In this document: positions 23,436-34,688 of the stretch, one piece after another | Position numbering within the stretch: position 1 is the stretch's first letter | Layout of the letters: every line of letters starts with the position of its first letter | Assembly (NCBI GenBank): GCA_022592445.1 | Contig: JABYQR010000064.1 | Span: 62,001-126,000, forward strand | Length of the DNA stretch: 64,000 nt | From: Cytidiella melzeri | Lineage: Eukaryota; Basidiomycota; Agaricomycetes; Polyporales; Irpicaceae | Direction of reading: 5' to 3' | Program-made: the position numbers and the translations under genes | The notes under the pieces: model-generated | What the model was told of the DNA's origin: nothing | The model's input: only the letters and a program-made list of their open reading frames with translations | Databases searched by the model: none

Positions 23436-25199
23436 ATGACGGACTCCAGTGAGACCACCGTCAGGACGACTCCCTCTGCAAAGGCTGCTGGTAAGAGACC
23501 TGCCATGGGCATGGTTTCTCCCCCTCAGATTCACCCCAATGCCAAAGCAGCCGTACAGACTCGTCAGAAACGAGTGTTACCCTCGCGTTCCCGGAGAGGT
23601 GGACCTGGCGTCGGTGGCTGCGACGTGGATGTTATGATACTAGAGACACGAAAACGACGATGTGCGTAGATTGGCTCTTGTGAGTAGAAGTTACTGCTGA
23701 GAGCACGAGAATAGTCGACAGTGAACCCCTCATACCTTCCGCAACCAAGTTCCTTCTGACGACAAAGTCTTCCCTGGTCCCTCCCCCGCCTGAAGGCGGT
23801 TCATCGAGGCTTGAAGTCAATGTACACGCGTATGGTCGCTATTTTGACCGTCCTGAAGTCCAACAAGCTTGTAAATATCAACAACTCATCCAGACCCCGG
23901 AGTACACCCAGCTGCCGGATGATGCTATAGTTGGAGGGCGGTTTCGGCCAAGGGGCTCGGAAGACGTGCGTGACTCTCGTATAATCCCCGCATTAGACCT
24001 GATGTATTTCATAATGATAGGAAACAGCGGACACGTCTGACGCAGCGTACCAGAAACGTCATCGTAAGTATGAGACATTTGAGAAGCGACAGCGTCTTCG
24101 CGAGAAGGAAAAGCTTAAGCACGAGGAGTACAAGCTCAAGGAACGCATAGAACAGCTACGTGCCATGGACACCTCCGCGTTTCTTGCCCTCCCGGCATCC
24201 AAGTTTTCTGAACCTCCTGGGGTCTCTCACGACGAAATCTCCGACGAGACCGACCCGGGGCTCGCAGATCTTCCCGGAGCTCACGTTAATGGTGCAGCGG
24301 CGTACAACGAGGGTGAGCGGCGTAGAAAGGAAATGTTGGATATTGCTCAGGGCTTGGAAGAGCGCTATCGGGTTCTTCTACCTCCTGACAGAAAGTGGGC
24401 GGAAAAGAAGGCGAAGGCGAAGAGGGAGAGCATCAGCCAGTCGACTGAGCCCGATAGTCAGCTTCACGATGTTTTCGACGAAGGACATTCGCCTGGAGAG
24501 GCTGAAATGCTGATAGACGACAGACCGGAGGTACACACACCTCCTGCGTCAGTACCCGAATTCCGAAGTCAACAGGGCAATCAAGTGGAATCAGAGGCAA
24601 CTGTCGACGCCGATAAAGACCTGTCGAAGCGGCTGCGACTGCGAATCAAGTTCCGTCCTCGTCCTACAGAGGACACAAGTTCGCACATAACCAGCCACAA
24701 ATTCTCAAAGTCGAAAGCTACCGTACAGACTGTCCTGCCTTTCACCTCTGTATCTGCACCTCCTGTCGCGGACCCTCTCACTAGGGCGAACCTTGGTCGC
24801 GGCGCAAATGGTAGATTCGTCACGAAGAGCAAGCTTCAAGACATCGAGTCGACTGTCAGTCGCTCTGCATCTCAAAGTCCTCCTAAGAAACGTCTGCGCC
24901 CTGGTAGTCCCCCATCTCCTACACATTCACGACACTCTCATGCTAGCATGGCGAAGACGCCATGTATGTTGATGGTTGCTGCTACACGTAATGCCACCAC
25001 ACCTGCTGCTAGAAAGACGCATCGACATGTCACCGCCTTCGGTGTGAGGGTCCCACAGGAACTCGAGGAAATTCGGGACTACGACTTACCTGATTGGTTA
25101 CATTTGGAGGATGATAGCGGAAGCGAGCGGTATAGTTACGAGGATTTCGAGGATGAGTCTCCCGACTGGCGCGACGGCCAAACGAATGTATCTCGCTAA
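23436..25199 (+). CDS. nuclear protein with PEHE-like (MSL1/KANSL1-type) region
   Basis: PEHE-domain proteins scaffold MOF-type histone acetyltransferase complexes in animals. The fungal relatives are little studied. The start at 23436 gives MTDSSETTVRTTPSAKAAGK. Three exons are joined by introns at about 23661-23715 and 23965-24025. The second exon reads SATKFLLTTKSSLVPPPPEG and VNVHAYGRYFDRPEVQQACK. The third begins with TSDAAYQKRHRKYETFEKRQ then LREKEKLKHEEYKLKERIEQ, a long charged helix resembling the PEHE region. Later segments are basic and Ser/Pro-rich: RLRLRIKFRPRPTED, LGRGANGRFVTKSKL and PPKKRLRPGSPPSP, a possible nuclear signal. The acidic C-terminus is LEDDSGSERYSYEDFEDES. The PEHE assignment rests on my recall of related agaricomycete proteins and is moderate. 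Confidence 0.55.
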
Positions 25200-25338
25200 C
25201 GCTTCCGGACCCAACTCACAACTCTTAGCCGGTTGTCTTAAGCACCCGGAAGTTGTGTACTTTCGTTCTTTGTTTTCTTATGACTTGATTGTTCAGTATG
25301 TATTCAATATTATAAGGTTGTTTTGAAGTAATTAGAGC

Positions 25339-26639
25339 TCAGACATGAGTCTTTGCATTATTGAGTCCCACTCCCGCAGACACAATCTCTACCGCCTTCG
25401 ACTTCTCCTCCAGACTGACGTCCGGTCTCTTCCCCAAAGTCAACTTTGCGTAGTCCACTGGACCCAACATCGGCGACCTTGAGCCTCGGTTGGCGACGTT
25501 GTGCTCCAGATAGCGCCAGTAATGTCCAGCTTGCTCTTCCAGAACAGTCGGTGTGCCCACGAGTGCGGACTGCGAGGGAGAGCGTCCATTTTCGATCTGA
25601 CGTGTTACGGCGTTCATGGCTTCCGCGAGGGCGGGGTTGAACGGTACGGCAGCAGTTCGAGGCTTTCGTAGCTCCTTGGGGGCTGGTCGCTGGGGCCTCG
25701 TAGTGCGTGCAGCCTCCATGTGTTGACTTAAGGCTTCTACCATCGCATTTGCTCGAGCTTCAGGTGGGATCTTGAGAAATTTATCGCTGATTGGCAGCTT
25801 TGAATGAAAACTCTGCGAGCCTTCATTGTCTGCTTTTCTCTGTGTTCGCTCCGCGGGCACTTTACCCGTCGTCTGAGCCTTGCTGCCCCGCCCTCGTTCA
25901 CCATTTCTATCGCCGCCCCGCCCTCGTTCACCATCTCTATCGCCGCCCCACACTCGCACATCCTTCCTACCCCCACCCCGCCCTTTCTCACCATTCCTGT
26001 CGCCGCCCCACTCTCGCTCACCATTCCTATGGCCACCCCTCCCTTGCTCCCCACTCCTGTCGCCGCCCCGCCCTCGCTCCCCATTCCCATCACCACCCGG
26101 CCGACGGTTGTCTCGACGCTGCTTAGGGGTAGAATCGAAATTGATGAGGACACCGTCTGCCATCAGTGTTTTTGGCGGATCGGTGAGAGAGAAGTTCTGG
26201 CGGCCACCCTTTTTGGCGAAACCGCCCTTTTGTGGACGAGAAAAGTTCTTCGCACGGCCTTTACCATCGAACTGGTCATCTCCAAGTGAAGACAGACCGA
26301 CAGTTGGAGCTTTGGATGGATTCAACGTTGGGGCTGGGCAGGCTGTTTGTTAGTTGAAAGCTCGTAGGAAGAGCAAATATTTGACCATACCCCTTGCTAC
26401 AAAGCACGAAGATTGTTTAGTGCATCACATTGTTCATGCTTATGAGTAAACGTACGTGCAAGCAAGTCAGCAAACGCGCTGGCACGAGGAATAGAGCGTC
26501 TGGGCGCTGTAGTGTTTGTTGACGAAGGTGTTTGCTGTGCGATGGGAGAAGCGGTTGAGTTCGCCCTGAGTAAAGACACGGCCACTGTACGACGTGGTGA
26601 AGCTCTCGATGCCGTCAACGACGTCCTGCTCAGCATCAT
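25339..26639 (-). CDS. probable mitochondrial protein with 10-residue Gly-Asp-Arg repeats
   Basis: Function not recognised. The start near 26639 gives an amphipathic Ser/Arg-rich leader (MMLSRTSLTASRASPRRTVA then VSLLRANSTASPIAQ), typical of a mitochondrial presequence. It is followed by SIPRASAFADLLA and, after short introns, PSKAPTVGLSSLGDDQF. Next is KTLMADGVLINFDSTPKQRR, then seven copies of a 10-residue unit like GDRNGERGRG encoded by a 30-nt minisatellite. The C-terminal 150 residues look globular: LPISDKFLKIPPEARANAMV, PFNPALAEAMNAVTRQIENG, LEEQAGHYWRYLEHNVANRG and SPMLGPVDYAKLTLGKRPDV. The motif GHYWRYLEHN and the presequence suggest a mitochondrial ribosome-associated or RNA-binding protein, but that is inference. 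It is divergent from the DHHC gene. Confidence 0.65.
25881..26099. repeat. 30-nt coding minisatellite
   Basis: Seven head-to-tail units of exactly 30 nt run from 25881 to 26090, with a partial eighth. Unit boundaries fall at CGCCGCCCCG-like blocks every 30 nt. Units differ at several positions but keep phase, so on the minus strand each encodes a Gly-Asp-Arg-Asn-Gly-Glu-Arg-like decapeptide. It lies inside the probable mitochondrial protein gene. Confidence 0.9.
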
Positions 26640-26820
26640 GACCGTCGGCGGTGGTCGTGGTGGTAGACAAACCGACTCGGCAGTCGCGCTCAACACCTTC
26701 GGATCAAACCACGATCACCCTTTGTCCGTACGCGCAGCCGTTTGCCAGTTGTGCACTGTGCAGCCTCTCTGAGCACCTCTCTTTTCCACTTCACTCTCTA
26801 CTCTACAACGACCAGGACGA

Positions 26821-28852
26821 ATGGGAAGACTTCTTGGTCGTGTGTTTGTCGCCCTCACGATTTCCTTAATTACGTTCATTGGATACTCGTCTCAAATATT
26901 CGTAATATGGCCCTGGTACGGTCGTGAACTCTCTGTTCAGCTCATTATGCTTTTGCTTCCTTTCAAGTGAGTCCAAGCGTTACTTCTCACGAGTTCATAC
27001 ATGCTGAATCAACTTACCCAGTGCGTTGCTTGGCATGTTATGGTGGAACTATTACCTGTGTGTAAAGACCAATCCTGGTGAAGTCCCAAAGGCTTGGGTA
27101 AGTCTTGTGTCGCTGTCCTTGAGACGCATGGACTGACATTCTGAATAGCAACCGGACTTTCAAGGAGAGGATGGCTACGAAGTGAAGAAGCTGACGCGCC
27201 GACCTCGTTTCTGTCGCTCGTGCGAGAATTACAAGCCACCTCGCGCGCATCATTGTAGGCAGTGTAATCGGTGAGTCGCCTGCGCCCTGAATATCATTTG
27301 ACGAATAATGACGGCTGTGGCTCAGCTGTGTGTTACGAATGGGTACGATAACATGAAGTCAAATTGTTTCAAGTCTTTCTGACCCTACGTCACAGACCAT
27401 CACTGTCCTTGGATAAACAACTGCGTCGGACACTTCAACCACGGTCACTTTGTTCGTTTCTTGTTCTATGTCGATGTGGCATGCAGCTACCACCTGGCCA
27501 TGGTGACAAGACGTGTGTATTACGCAATGTATGGCAAATTTTGGGTACGTGCTTCGGATACACTTCAGTACACAACATGAACTCACCTCATCAACGACAG
27601 GACGATCCATCTGCTACTGAACTAATCTTTATTATTCTAAATTATACATTTTCTATACCCGTCTTGCTGGCGGTTGGAGGTTTCAGGTATGTGTTGCGAC
27701 AATTCCATTATACTCTATTCTCACAGCCCGCAGTATCTATCATTTCCATGCTCTTTCTGTGAATACTACGACAATAGAAGGGTGGGAGAAGGATAAAGCT
27801 GCTACACTTGTACGTCGCGGCAAGATACAGGAGGTTTGTGTTCAACGCCTTGTTCATTTTCAAATTATCTCCTAACCCTTCCTCCTCCAGATCAAGTTCC
27901 CATACGTAAGTTGACTGCCACACCCATAAAATCCACATATCAACATCTGGCATCTAGAATCTAGGCACTCGCCGAAATATTGCAGCCGTTTTAGGCGATT
28001 CACCCTTGTTCTGGTGTTGGCCTGCAGTCACACCAGGAGATGGGCTCAAATACCCTGTTCTAAATTCTGGTGGTGAGTGGACTGAACTCTCAGAGTTTGA
28101 GCATCGAGATCGCCATGCATCATGGGGAGACAATGGCTTCGCGGAGCCGTAGCGTTCTGCTCATGCACAGGAGACCCAAGCGCAAGCATTTCACCATGTA
28201 AGCTCAACGGCACCTCCGGTCGTCACGTCTTTCCCATTGTGTCAGGCTTTCACCGCGTAGCCATCCTTGCCGTTTATCTAATCAACATCACCGCTCACTT
28301 GGAATATTCATGACAGTGCAAGGTGAAGAAGAATGGCCTCCGAAGGACCCTAGCGTTCCTGGTTCGAACTACACTTTCAAGCTACCAGAGAGTCCGTGGA
28401 CGTATCAGAACGGCGATCTCAATCCTAACCTGCAGCCTTCCAGCTCTGGCCGTCGGCTATCGAGCTCAACGGCGACGCGGCGTAAAACAGCGAGAACGAA
28501 GCAACCGGTATCCTCTGTGCCCCCGTACCACCCTGACTACAGGCCTCCAGGAGACGACGAAGACAGAGATGATGCATTCGACGAGTCTGCTTCGTCAAAA
28601 TATGAGCTATCTGACGATGAAGAAAGACCGCTTGGGCAGCCACGAAAGTTGGTGCGAAGGGGTTCGGAGGGTTACGAAGTGGCGACGATAGATCGCGAGG
28701 CAATGCTTCGGCAGCATGTCGTCGACCATATGGGAGAGCCAGGGAGGTACAACATATACGTTCCGGACTTTTCGAGTGAAAGCGAGCAGGAGGAACAGCC
28801 ACCACTCACATCGAAAGTGGAGAATTGGCGAGCGACGACAGTTGCAGCCTAG
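26821..28852 (+). CDS. PFA4: Pfa4-like DHHC protein S-palmitoyltransferase
   Basis: This multi-span ER membrane enzyme attaches palmitate to cysteines of client proteins; yeast Pfa4 acts on chitin synthase Chs3. The start at 26821 gives [19 protein letters not shown], the first membrane span, then [19 protein letters not shown]. The Cys-rich domain reads [20 protein letters not shown] and [20 protein letters not shown], with the DHHC reconstituted across an intron (ATGG | ACCATCAC). [19 protein letters not shown] follows. The TTxE motif is in [21 protein letters not shown] 15-nt exon (27891-27905, IKFPY) precedes [20 protein letters not shown]. The cytosolic C-terminus includes [19 protein letters not shown] and an acidic tail ending [10 protein letters not shown]. 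The intron around 28077-28315 is long and may hide another exon. Confidence 0.9.
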
Positions 28853-28987
28853 TGTTAGTACGATAAGTTTCTCGGCGCACAATTAGGGGCTCTGGTAGAT
28901 GGAACACAGCTCATCATACACACATCTCACTGCATGTATACGGACTTTGGAAATATGCAATGCATGCTTACAGAGAAAAAGTACGTA

Positions 28988-31325
28988 TTAACAGTGTGAC
29001 AACCGTTCAAGATGGAGTCGCCACGTCGGACCTTCCGGTTCTCCAATCTCGACAACGCTGCTCCCCATCGGCAACTCTACGTCCCACGTAGTATTGTTCT
29101 CTCCCTCTGCATTGGGAGTCACCACGACACCGTTCAGCTGGACTTGCGCATCTTCAAGAGGCTGGTACATAGATCCCTTCCCTTTCCCTTTGGGACTGTC
29201 GCCCGCCTTGCTTCGGGCCTTCTTCCGCGGACGTCCCCTCCCCCGCTTGTGCTGAGGAGGCTCTTCTTCCTCTTCCTCTTCTTCCTCCTCCTCTTCGTGC
29301 CGTTCATGCTGTTTCCCTTTACTCTTCCCCTCCCCATCGCTCTCGTCATCATCACCACCATTTGCAAACTTCACACCCGCAATACGCACACTCGTCTCGC
29401 CCTTCCCCAGTCGCACCGACCAACTCTTCACCCCATCCTTGTGGTCCAGACGGAACCGCCGGCCAGCAGGCCGCGTAGTGGCAAAAACGTGCCGCAGTCT
29501 CCTGTGATTATACTCATCGGGCGGTGTCGGCGAGTTCGCCTTGGTACCTATCGCTGTTCGCGCAGACGATAGCTGGCCCAATTCGTTCGTCTTGTTGTGA
29601 TTAGTGCTGAACGAGGGGGCTGCCGCTGCAGACTGATAGGCTGCATTTGGGTAATACTGAGAGGAAGCGCCATTGTAGGTTGATTGTTGGTATGCCGGTT
29701 GGACTGTAGCAGGTGATGGAAGCTGCGAAGAGTACCCGGAGGACTGAGAAGGGGCAGCTGTGATAGCGGCCGATGTGCTTGGTTGCGGTAGTATGGTTCT
29801 GGCGGCGGGAGCGGCAGGGGCTATTGCATGTGGATGAGCCACAAACGTGACTGGAGCATGTACGACAGGTGCCGGGATGTACAACCTAGGGCTCGCAGTG
29901 CCATTAGAATGCGCTTGGGTTGCTGCAGGCACTTTGAGCGTTAACCTTGTTGAGGGATCATCAAGAGGGTATGCTGGGATCGCACACGAAGGAGGTAGAC
30001 AGGCCATCATTCGTCGGAAATGATTCTACAGCAAGTCACTGAGACGATCACCTTCATGTCAATTGTGATGACCTACTCTAAGCACGATGGCATCTTCCCA
30101 AATCTGAGTGTGTTCCTGGTTGAATTCGAGAGCGTTGGAAAAGATGAGTTCAACATCGTTGGCAAAGTCCAGTGGAGTCTCGTATTTTTTCTGTCTCAGA
30201 CGTTTCTACATCGAGATAAGGGTCAGCGTGACATACCCAGGAAGCGACAGCTTCACGCACAAATATGAGCTCAAAGCATCGAGGGTTCTTGATGACCTTG
30301 TAGTACGATGGCCACAGTCGTTTATTCGGGAGCTCCATGAACTCCGCTGACAAGACACGACCGCTAACAGCCAAACATCAGCATACAGTCAATGTCAGGA
30401 CGTATCGTGGAACAACGCACTCGTCGTCCGCTTTCGAAATCAGTTTCTGTAATTTGCCCTTGAGCAAACGCATTGGGCTCAGCTCTTTCTTCTTCTTCTT
30501 CTTGTCGCCTTCTTCGCCATCAGACTCGCTAACAGCATCTGCGCCTTCTCCGTCGCCCTCTGCACCAGCAAGTTTGTCTGCCTCCTTCAGCACGAGTTTC
30601 TGATACACAGATAGGAGGTCATGTCAAGAGAGGGTCGACACAAGATGAGATAAGCTGGGCAAAGAGGAGCACTCACATGAAGGTGTTTCGCGTCCTTCCA
30701 GATTTGACTCTCCCTCAGGTTGTACTTCTTCGCGTTCTTGAAGCACTGCTCAAAGTCTTGTTTGACCTCGTGAAAGAACGCATACCGGCCACTTTCCAAC
30801 TGCCGCTTGATATCGTCGAGGGCCACAGGCCGTTTAATCTGGTCATAGTAATCGGGGTACTGTCTTTTCGAGGGCAAGCGAAGAAAGTCGTGAGACAGGA
30901 TACGGCCTCTGAACAAGTCACGACGTGTTTCAGAGTGCGGTATGCGTTTTTGTTGTTGTTTTCCCGTGCGAGCGTGTTGAGGTGGGTGGGGGAAGAAAGA
31001 AAGAGAAAGAAAGAGACGCGATACATATCAATTGACCATACCGCTCGAGCTGAGAGTTTTGAGATATCACGCACTCCTTGTTCGTCGCGTCCTTGATTAC
31101 CTGCCACAATTTCAATCCTCGCTCCTTCACCGTCCCTGGATCCTCCTTCACCCCAGAGCTCTCCTCCCCACCGTCCTCCGCTGTGTTCGACGCGTCGGGC
31201 TCTTCGTTTGTAGGGCTGGCTGCTGAGCCGGACGGTTGTCCAGGCTTGTGTCGTTTGGCGCGTGGTGTGTCGATGTCGGCGGCGGGCGTCGCAAGGCTGG
31301 TTGCTTCTCTCTTTATGCTTGGCAT
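28988..31325 (-). CDS. RSC4: tandem bromodomain protein, RSC4-like chromatin remodelling subunit
   Basis: Likely an acetyl-histone-reading subunit of the RSC/SWI-SNF remodeller. The start at 31325 gives MPSIKREATSLATPAADID, then a low-complexity leader and KERGLKLWQVIKDATNKE. Bromodomain 1 spans FLRLPSKRQYPDYYDQIKRP, FFHEVKQDFEQCFKNAKKYN and LRESQIWKDAKHLH. A Lys/Glu-rich linker with a KKKKKK run follows. Bromodomain 2 spans FMELPNKRLWPSYYKVIKNP, KKYETPLDFANDVELIFSNA and LEFNQEHTQIWEDAIVLR. Both domains retain the acetyl-lysine-binding Asn (KYN, EFN). The long last exon is Ala/Ser/Pro-rich, with an acidic run of about 14 Glu, the AT-hook KRGRGRPRKK, and a C-terminal domain (SWSVRLGKGETSVRIAGVKF, GSSVVEIGEPEGPTWRLHLE) like the RSC4 C-terminus. 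Stop at 28988. Confidence 0.85.
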
Positions 31326-31545
31326 GGGATGAGAAAATTCGACTTTGCTTTCGCAACGACTTTCGTGAGTAGGAGTTCAATAACTTTTGACGGGGAACGT
31401 CCTCAGGCTCTGGTCCCCACCTCATGCGGCGACGGATACCATATTTAGGCTTCGGCCAAGTCACGTGATATTCGGCAATGTTATGGGCGCTTAGACTAAC
31501 GCAGGCCGAATATAATGATACTGTAGTGAATAACTTCAACTCGCT

Positions 31546-32128
31546 CTATTCGTCGAAGGTCCACCCATCGTCCTTCAACACCTTCACCACCTCCGCAACA
31601 CGCTCCCGTGGTACAAGCACGTAGTCCGTGTTCCTAGAGTATCATAGATCACACCGTCAACCAATAACGACGTTGCTTGCAAGGTATGTCGCGACTCACC
31701 AAGTCGACACGACGAACACAGCGACGCCTGCTTCCTTCAACGGCGTAGTGAAATTGCACATGACACCTACAACATCTACTCCCCCTTACAACTCAGACAC
31801 AATTTGACCCAATCGATGAAACCGCTGTACCAAACGCCATCGGCCCAGCAATCCTAATGCACCTCCAAGGCGGCTTTCCATCCTCAGGCTCACCAGGCTC
31901 CTCTTCCTCCTCCGAGACAATAGATATTTCCTCGCTCGTCCTTGTGATTGACAGCATTCTGAGCCGACTGTCATCCTTCCCAACTGCAAGGCTCGTGGTC
32001 CTGGCTCCAGCCGTTAGTCCTTCGATAAATCTTGCTGGGATGGCCTCGTCAGGTTTGAGCTGTGTGACGGAGTATGTGCTCGGTAGGAGGCGTAGCCGGA
32101 ATGCGGCATGATCAGACGGAGGAGGCAT
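31546..32128 (-). CDS. ACT-domain protein (CASTOR-like / COG3603 type)
   Basis: Small protein with an amino-acid-binding ACT domain. In animals the related CASTOR proteins sense arginine for TORC1; the fungal role is unknown. The start at 32128 gives MPPPSDHAAFRLRLLPST. The first exon includes LKPDEAIPARFIEGLTAGAR, an acidic linker, and the conserved WRCIRIAGPMAFGT. After intron(s) the C-terminal ACT half reads CNFTTPLKEAGVAVFVVSTW, then NTDYVLVPRERVAEVVKVLK and DDGWTFDE, ending with TAG at 31546-31548. The split inside STW-NTDYV is supported by good donor and acceptor sites. An upstream ATG at 32164 would add 12 residues. Confidence 0.82.
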
Positions 32129-32358
32129 ACGAGTGGTTGACAAGCATGTACGAATAACGGACAACGTTCCTTTATCTTGCAGTGCTACAGATGTGCTCTA
32201 GTCACATGCTAAGAACTATGCGCATTGTGTACATTCGACCTACGCGCATGTGCGTGCAAGTACGGCTTATTCTTACTTGATACGCGCGGCATTGCTTATA
32301 GCCATGCAAATGTTACAGCATTAATCAGTACACAAGCAATACACTCAAATGTTCTTGT

Positions 32359-34045
32359 TCATGTGGACACGATGGAGATAGTATAGTCCTCATCGTGGCC
32401 GCTACCACTGAACACCGTCTCCACCGTAGTCCCACTCGGCACCTTATCGCTCGTAAACGCCGTCGAGCCACCCGACGCCAACAAGAGGCTGCTGCCGGAT
32501 TGTACAGCAGAGAACGTGGATGCACTGACACCGCTACCGCATGTCAGTGAACCTCCCGACATGGCGCAAGGTCCCTTGGAGGTAGACATCGTGAAGCTGG
32601 ACGTCGTCCCGGACAGCGTATAGGTGGCCAGGGTTTGTGTGGACCAGGTACCTGCGGTTAGGAGGCCACCGGTGATGCTGGCATGCAGCTGGGCTTTGCT
32701 AGGAAGACTGCCGCTTCCCTAAGCCATTGTCAGCAAAAAATCAACGATTCAGAAATTGGCATCAGATGCCAATGGTTAGGTAGACGTACGCCGGTAGGAG
32801 AAGAGCCAACGCTGGTTGCTGTCGTCGTCGTCCCGCCTCCGCCCCCAGTAGAAGAGCCAGACTTGAGTGGGTACTTCAGCCCGGAGCTCGCACAGCTGCC
32901 CTTTTCCGGAGCATCTATCAATTACGTTGTTAGTTGCCGTGTAGAATAGACGCAACGAATGGTAATACCAATGGGGACGAACTCGCCGTCGAGAAGGGAA
33001 CCTTTGAGGTGGAAATACCAGCTGATTTCGTTCAAGCTTGAGCCATCGCAGTCTAAAGCCGGGGTCACACCAGAGGCAGACTTGAGAGCAGTCGTGATCT
33101 GGGATAGAGTGAACGTCTTGCTGCTGGAAGGCAGGATGCCGCCTTGCGAGAGCCAGTCGTATGTAGGTAGAGTCTGCTGTACGTTCAGAAATGTAGTTGA
33201 GCATAGACCAAAGGAGTAATATACCTTGAAAAGGTTCACGACGGTCTGGAAGAACGCGACAGCCTGCAGTCACACGTTGTATTAGCTCGCCAGGACGTGC
33301 AAGAGAAAACATTTCTACTCACCTCTGCGCCTTTGGCGCTGCCGCTAGGGAGGCAAGACGGCTCGAGGGTGCTGTAGCAAGTTCCGTGAGTACTCCATTC
33401 GTGTTCCCAAAACTCTTCATTATCTCCGTCGATGTCTACCCAGTATTCTTGCATGAATGCGAGAGTGTCGGAGGCGCCTTGCGCGGTGAGCAGCTGTTGA
33501 CAATTATGAGCACATCGTCCCTACGTCAGAAATTTCGACGAACGCCGGCAATGTCGGTATAGTCTCGAGACGAATCACAGTTCTCCGAAAACGTGCCGTC
33601 GCAGCTGAGAATCATGGTGAGCTGTGTTCATACACGCCGTAGTCAACCTCACTCACTGATCGGGCCAGAGACCTACCAAGGCTAGTCAGACGCCAATCTG
33701 ATGGTGACCGAGCAAATAGACGTACCATGGATCGTCCAGCTGTCAGAGGGACCAGTAGAAGGGTCGGTGTCCCAAAATTGTGTCTGCAACAGCAGACCCT
33801 GTGCATGGACGCCTCGCGGTGAGGATGAGAAAACACATGAAGAATCGGTATGAACGCACTCCGGGGGCTTCGAAGCAGCACAAATTAGTCTCCTTTGTGG
33901 TGTTCGTGCATGAAGCAGGCCCGCTGGTGCCGCATCCAGAGCTGACTCTTTTGAAGAGTTCTGTGGGCCCGAGGAAGTATGGTGTCATGGGCCCAGCTGC
34001 CGCGGCGGCGACGATGGAGCTGAGGACGACGAGTAAAGCAGCCAT
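32359..34045 (-). CDS. secreted RNase T2 with C-terminal extension
   Basis: Acid endoribonuclease that cleaves single-stranded RNA through a 2',3'-cyclic intermediate, in the medium or vacuole. The start at 34045 gives a signal peptide (MAALLVVLSSIVAAAAAG). The mature protein includes CGTSGPASCTNTTKETNLCC, FWDTDPSTGPSDSWTIHG joined across an intron to LWPD (active site CAS I), and FWEHEWSTHGTCYSTLEPSC (CAS II with both catalytic His and the Glu). An ALKSASGVTPALDCDG region follows. After KGSCASSGLKYPLKSGSST, a Gly/Thr-rich linker leads to a second domain of about 110 residues (QLHASITGGLLTAGTWSTQT to GSGHDEDYTISIVST), matching the C-terminal extension of fungal Rny1-type enzymes. A TATA box lies about 75 nt upstream. 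Confidence 0.92.
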
Positions 34046-34117
34046 GGTCGCTGTGGTGTTCGATGGGAGAGGTGCAAGGGAAGTGTGGTCAAAGGTCGCA
34101 CGTTTGACGACAAAGGC

Positions 34118-34126
34118 TTATATACA
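34118..34126 (-). promoter_or_regulatory. TATA box of the RNase T2 gene
   Basis: The minus strand reads GTATATAAG, centred about 77 nt upstream of the ATG at 34045. Confidence 0.55.
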
Positions 34127-34688
34127 ATCGTCGAGGGCGGAGAAGCTTGGTGCTCTATCAGACCAGAAGCAGCGATCCAGCATGCTTTCCCCGTTGTTGG
34201 ACACCGTCATCGAATTCGCTTCCATACTGGTGGAGTCCTGCGAACGGCCTCATGGCTACTGCACTTCTCAGCGAGCGAACGTGTGTAATAAACTCGACAA
34301 CGCACGGTGTATGTTATGGCTACTTGGACGGCCAGCGTGGCGAACTCGCTCGTAGTTTGCGTGTCAAGCACATTGCTCGTTTCCTGCAAACAACGGCTCA
34401 GATGTGCACGGCAACGGACGCAACGCGAGTCCGGACAATCGCGCCTTCGTCCCACATGCACCCACAGCGTAAGCGCACACCGTGTCTGCACAACCCGACA
34501 ACTGGCAAGATAAACAAAACCACGCATGTGCGTCTGCCGTTCTCTGTCACCGCCACAGTGTGAGACATCACACGGTAAGAGGGAAAAAATATAAAGCAAT
34601 TCACTAAATATAGCACTAGTTACCCATGTCAGTCAGTCCATCCGGCGGTAGAAATCGTCAAGTACATGCAAAACATCCATCCATCCTC
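34127..34688. other. intergenic region upstream of RNase T2
   Basis: This is upstream promoter sequence of RNase T2 and terminator sequence of the ALDH gene. Several overlapping open frames of 60-140 codons occur on both strands, but none has family features or splice continuity, so no gene is called. Confidence 0.4.

Noticed and set aside
25881..26099. Regular 30-nt repeats as a CRISPR array
   Set aside because: Units are head-to-tail without spacers, diverge by codon, and lie in the exon of a eukaryotic gene.
25804..26353. Two long plus-strand frames rich in Pro, Ser and His over the minisatellite
   Set aside because: They are antisense to the 30-nt repeats of the minus-strand gene, which has a presequence, splice continuity and a globular end.
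28077..28160. In-frame extension of the palmitoyltransferase exon ([20 protein letters not shown])
   Set aside because: Open for about 26 codons but ends in a stop; the next exon joins well to the earlier part, so it is treated as intron, though an alternative exon is possible.
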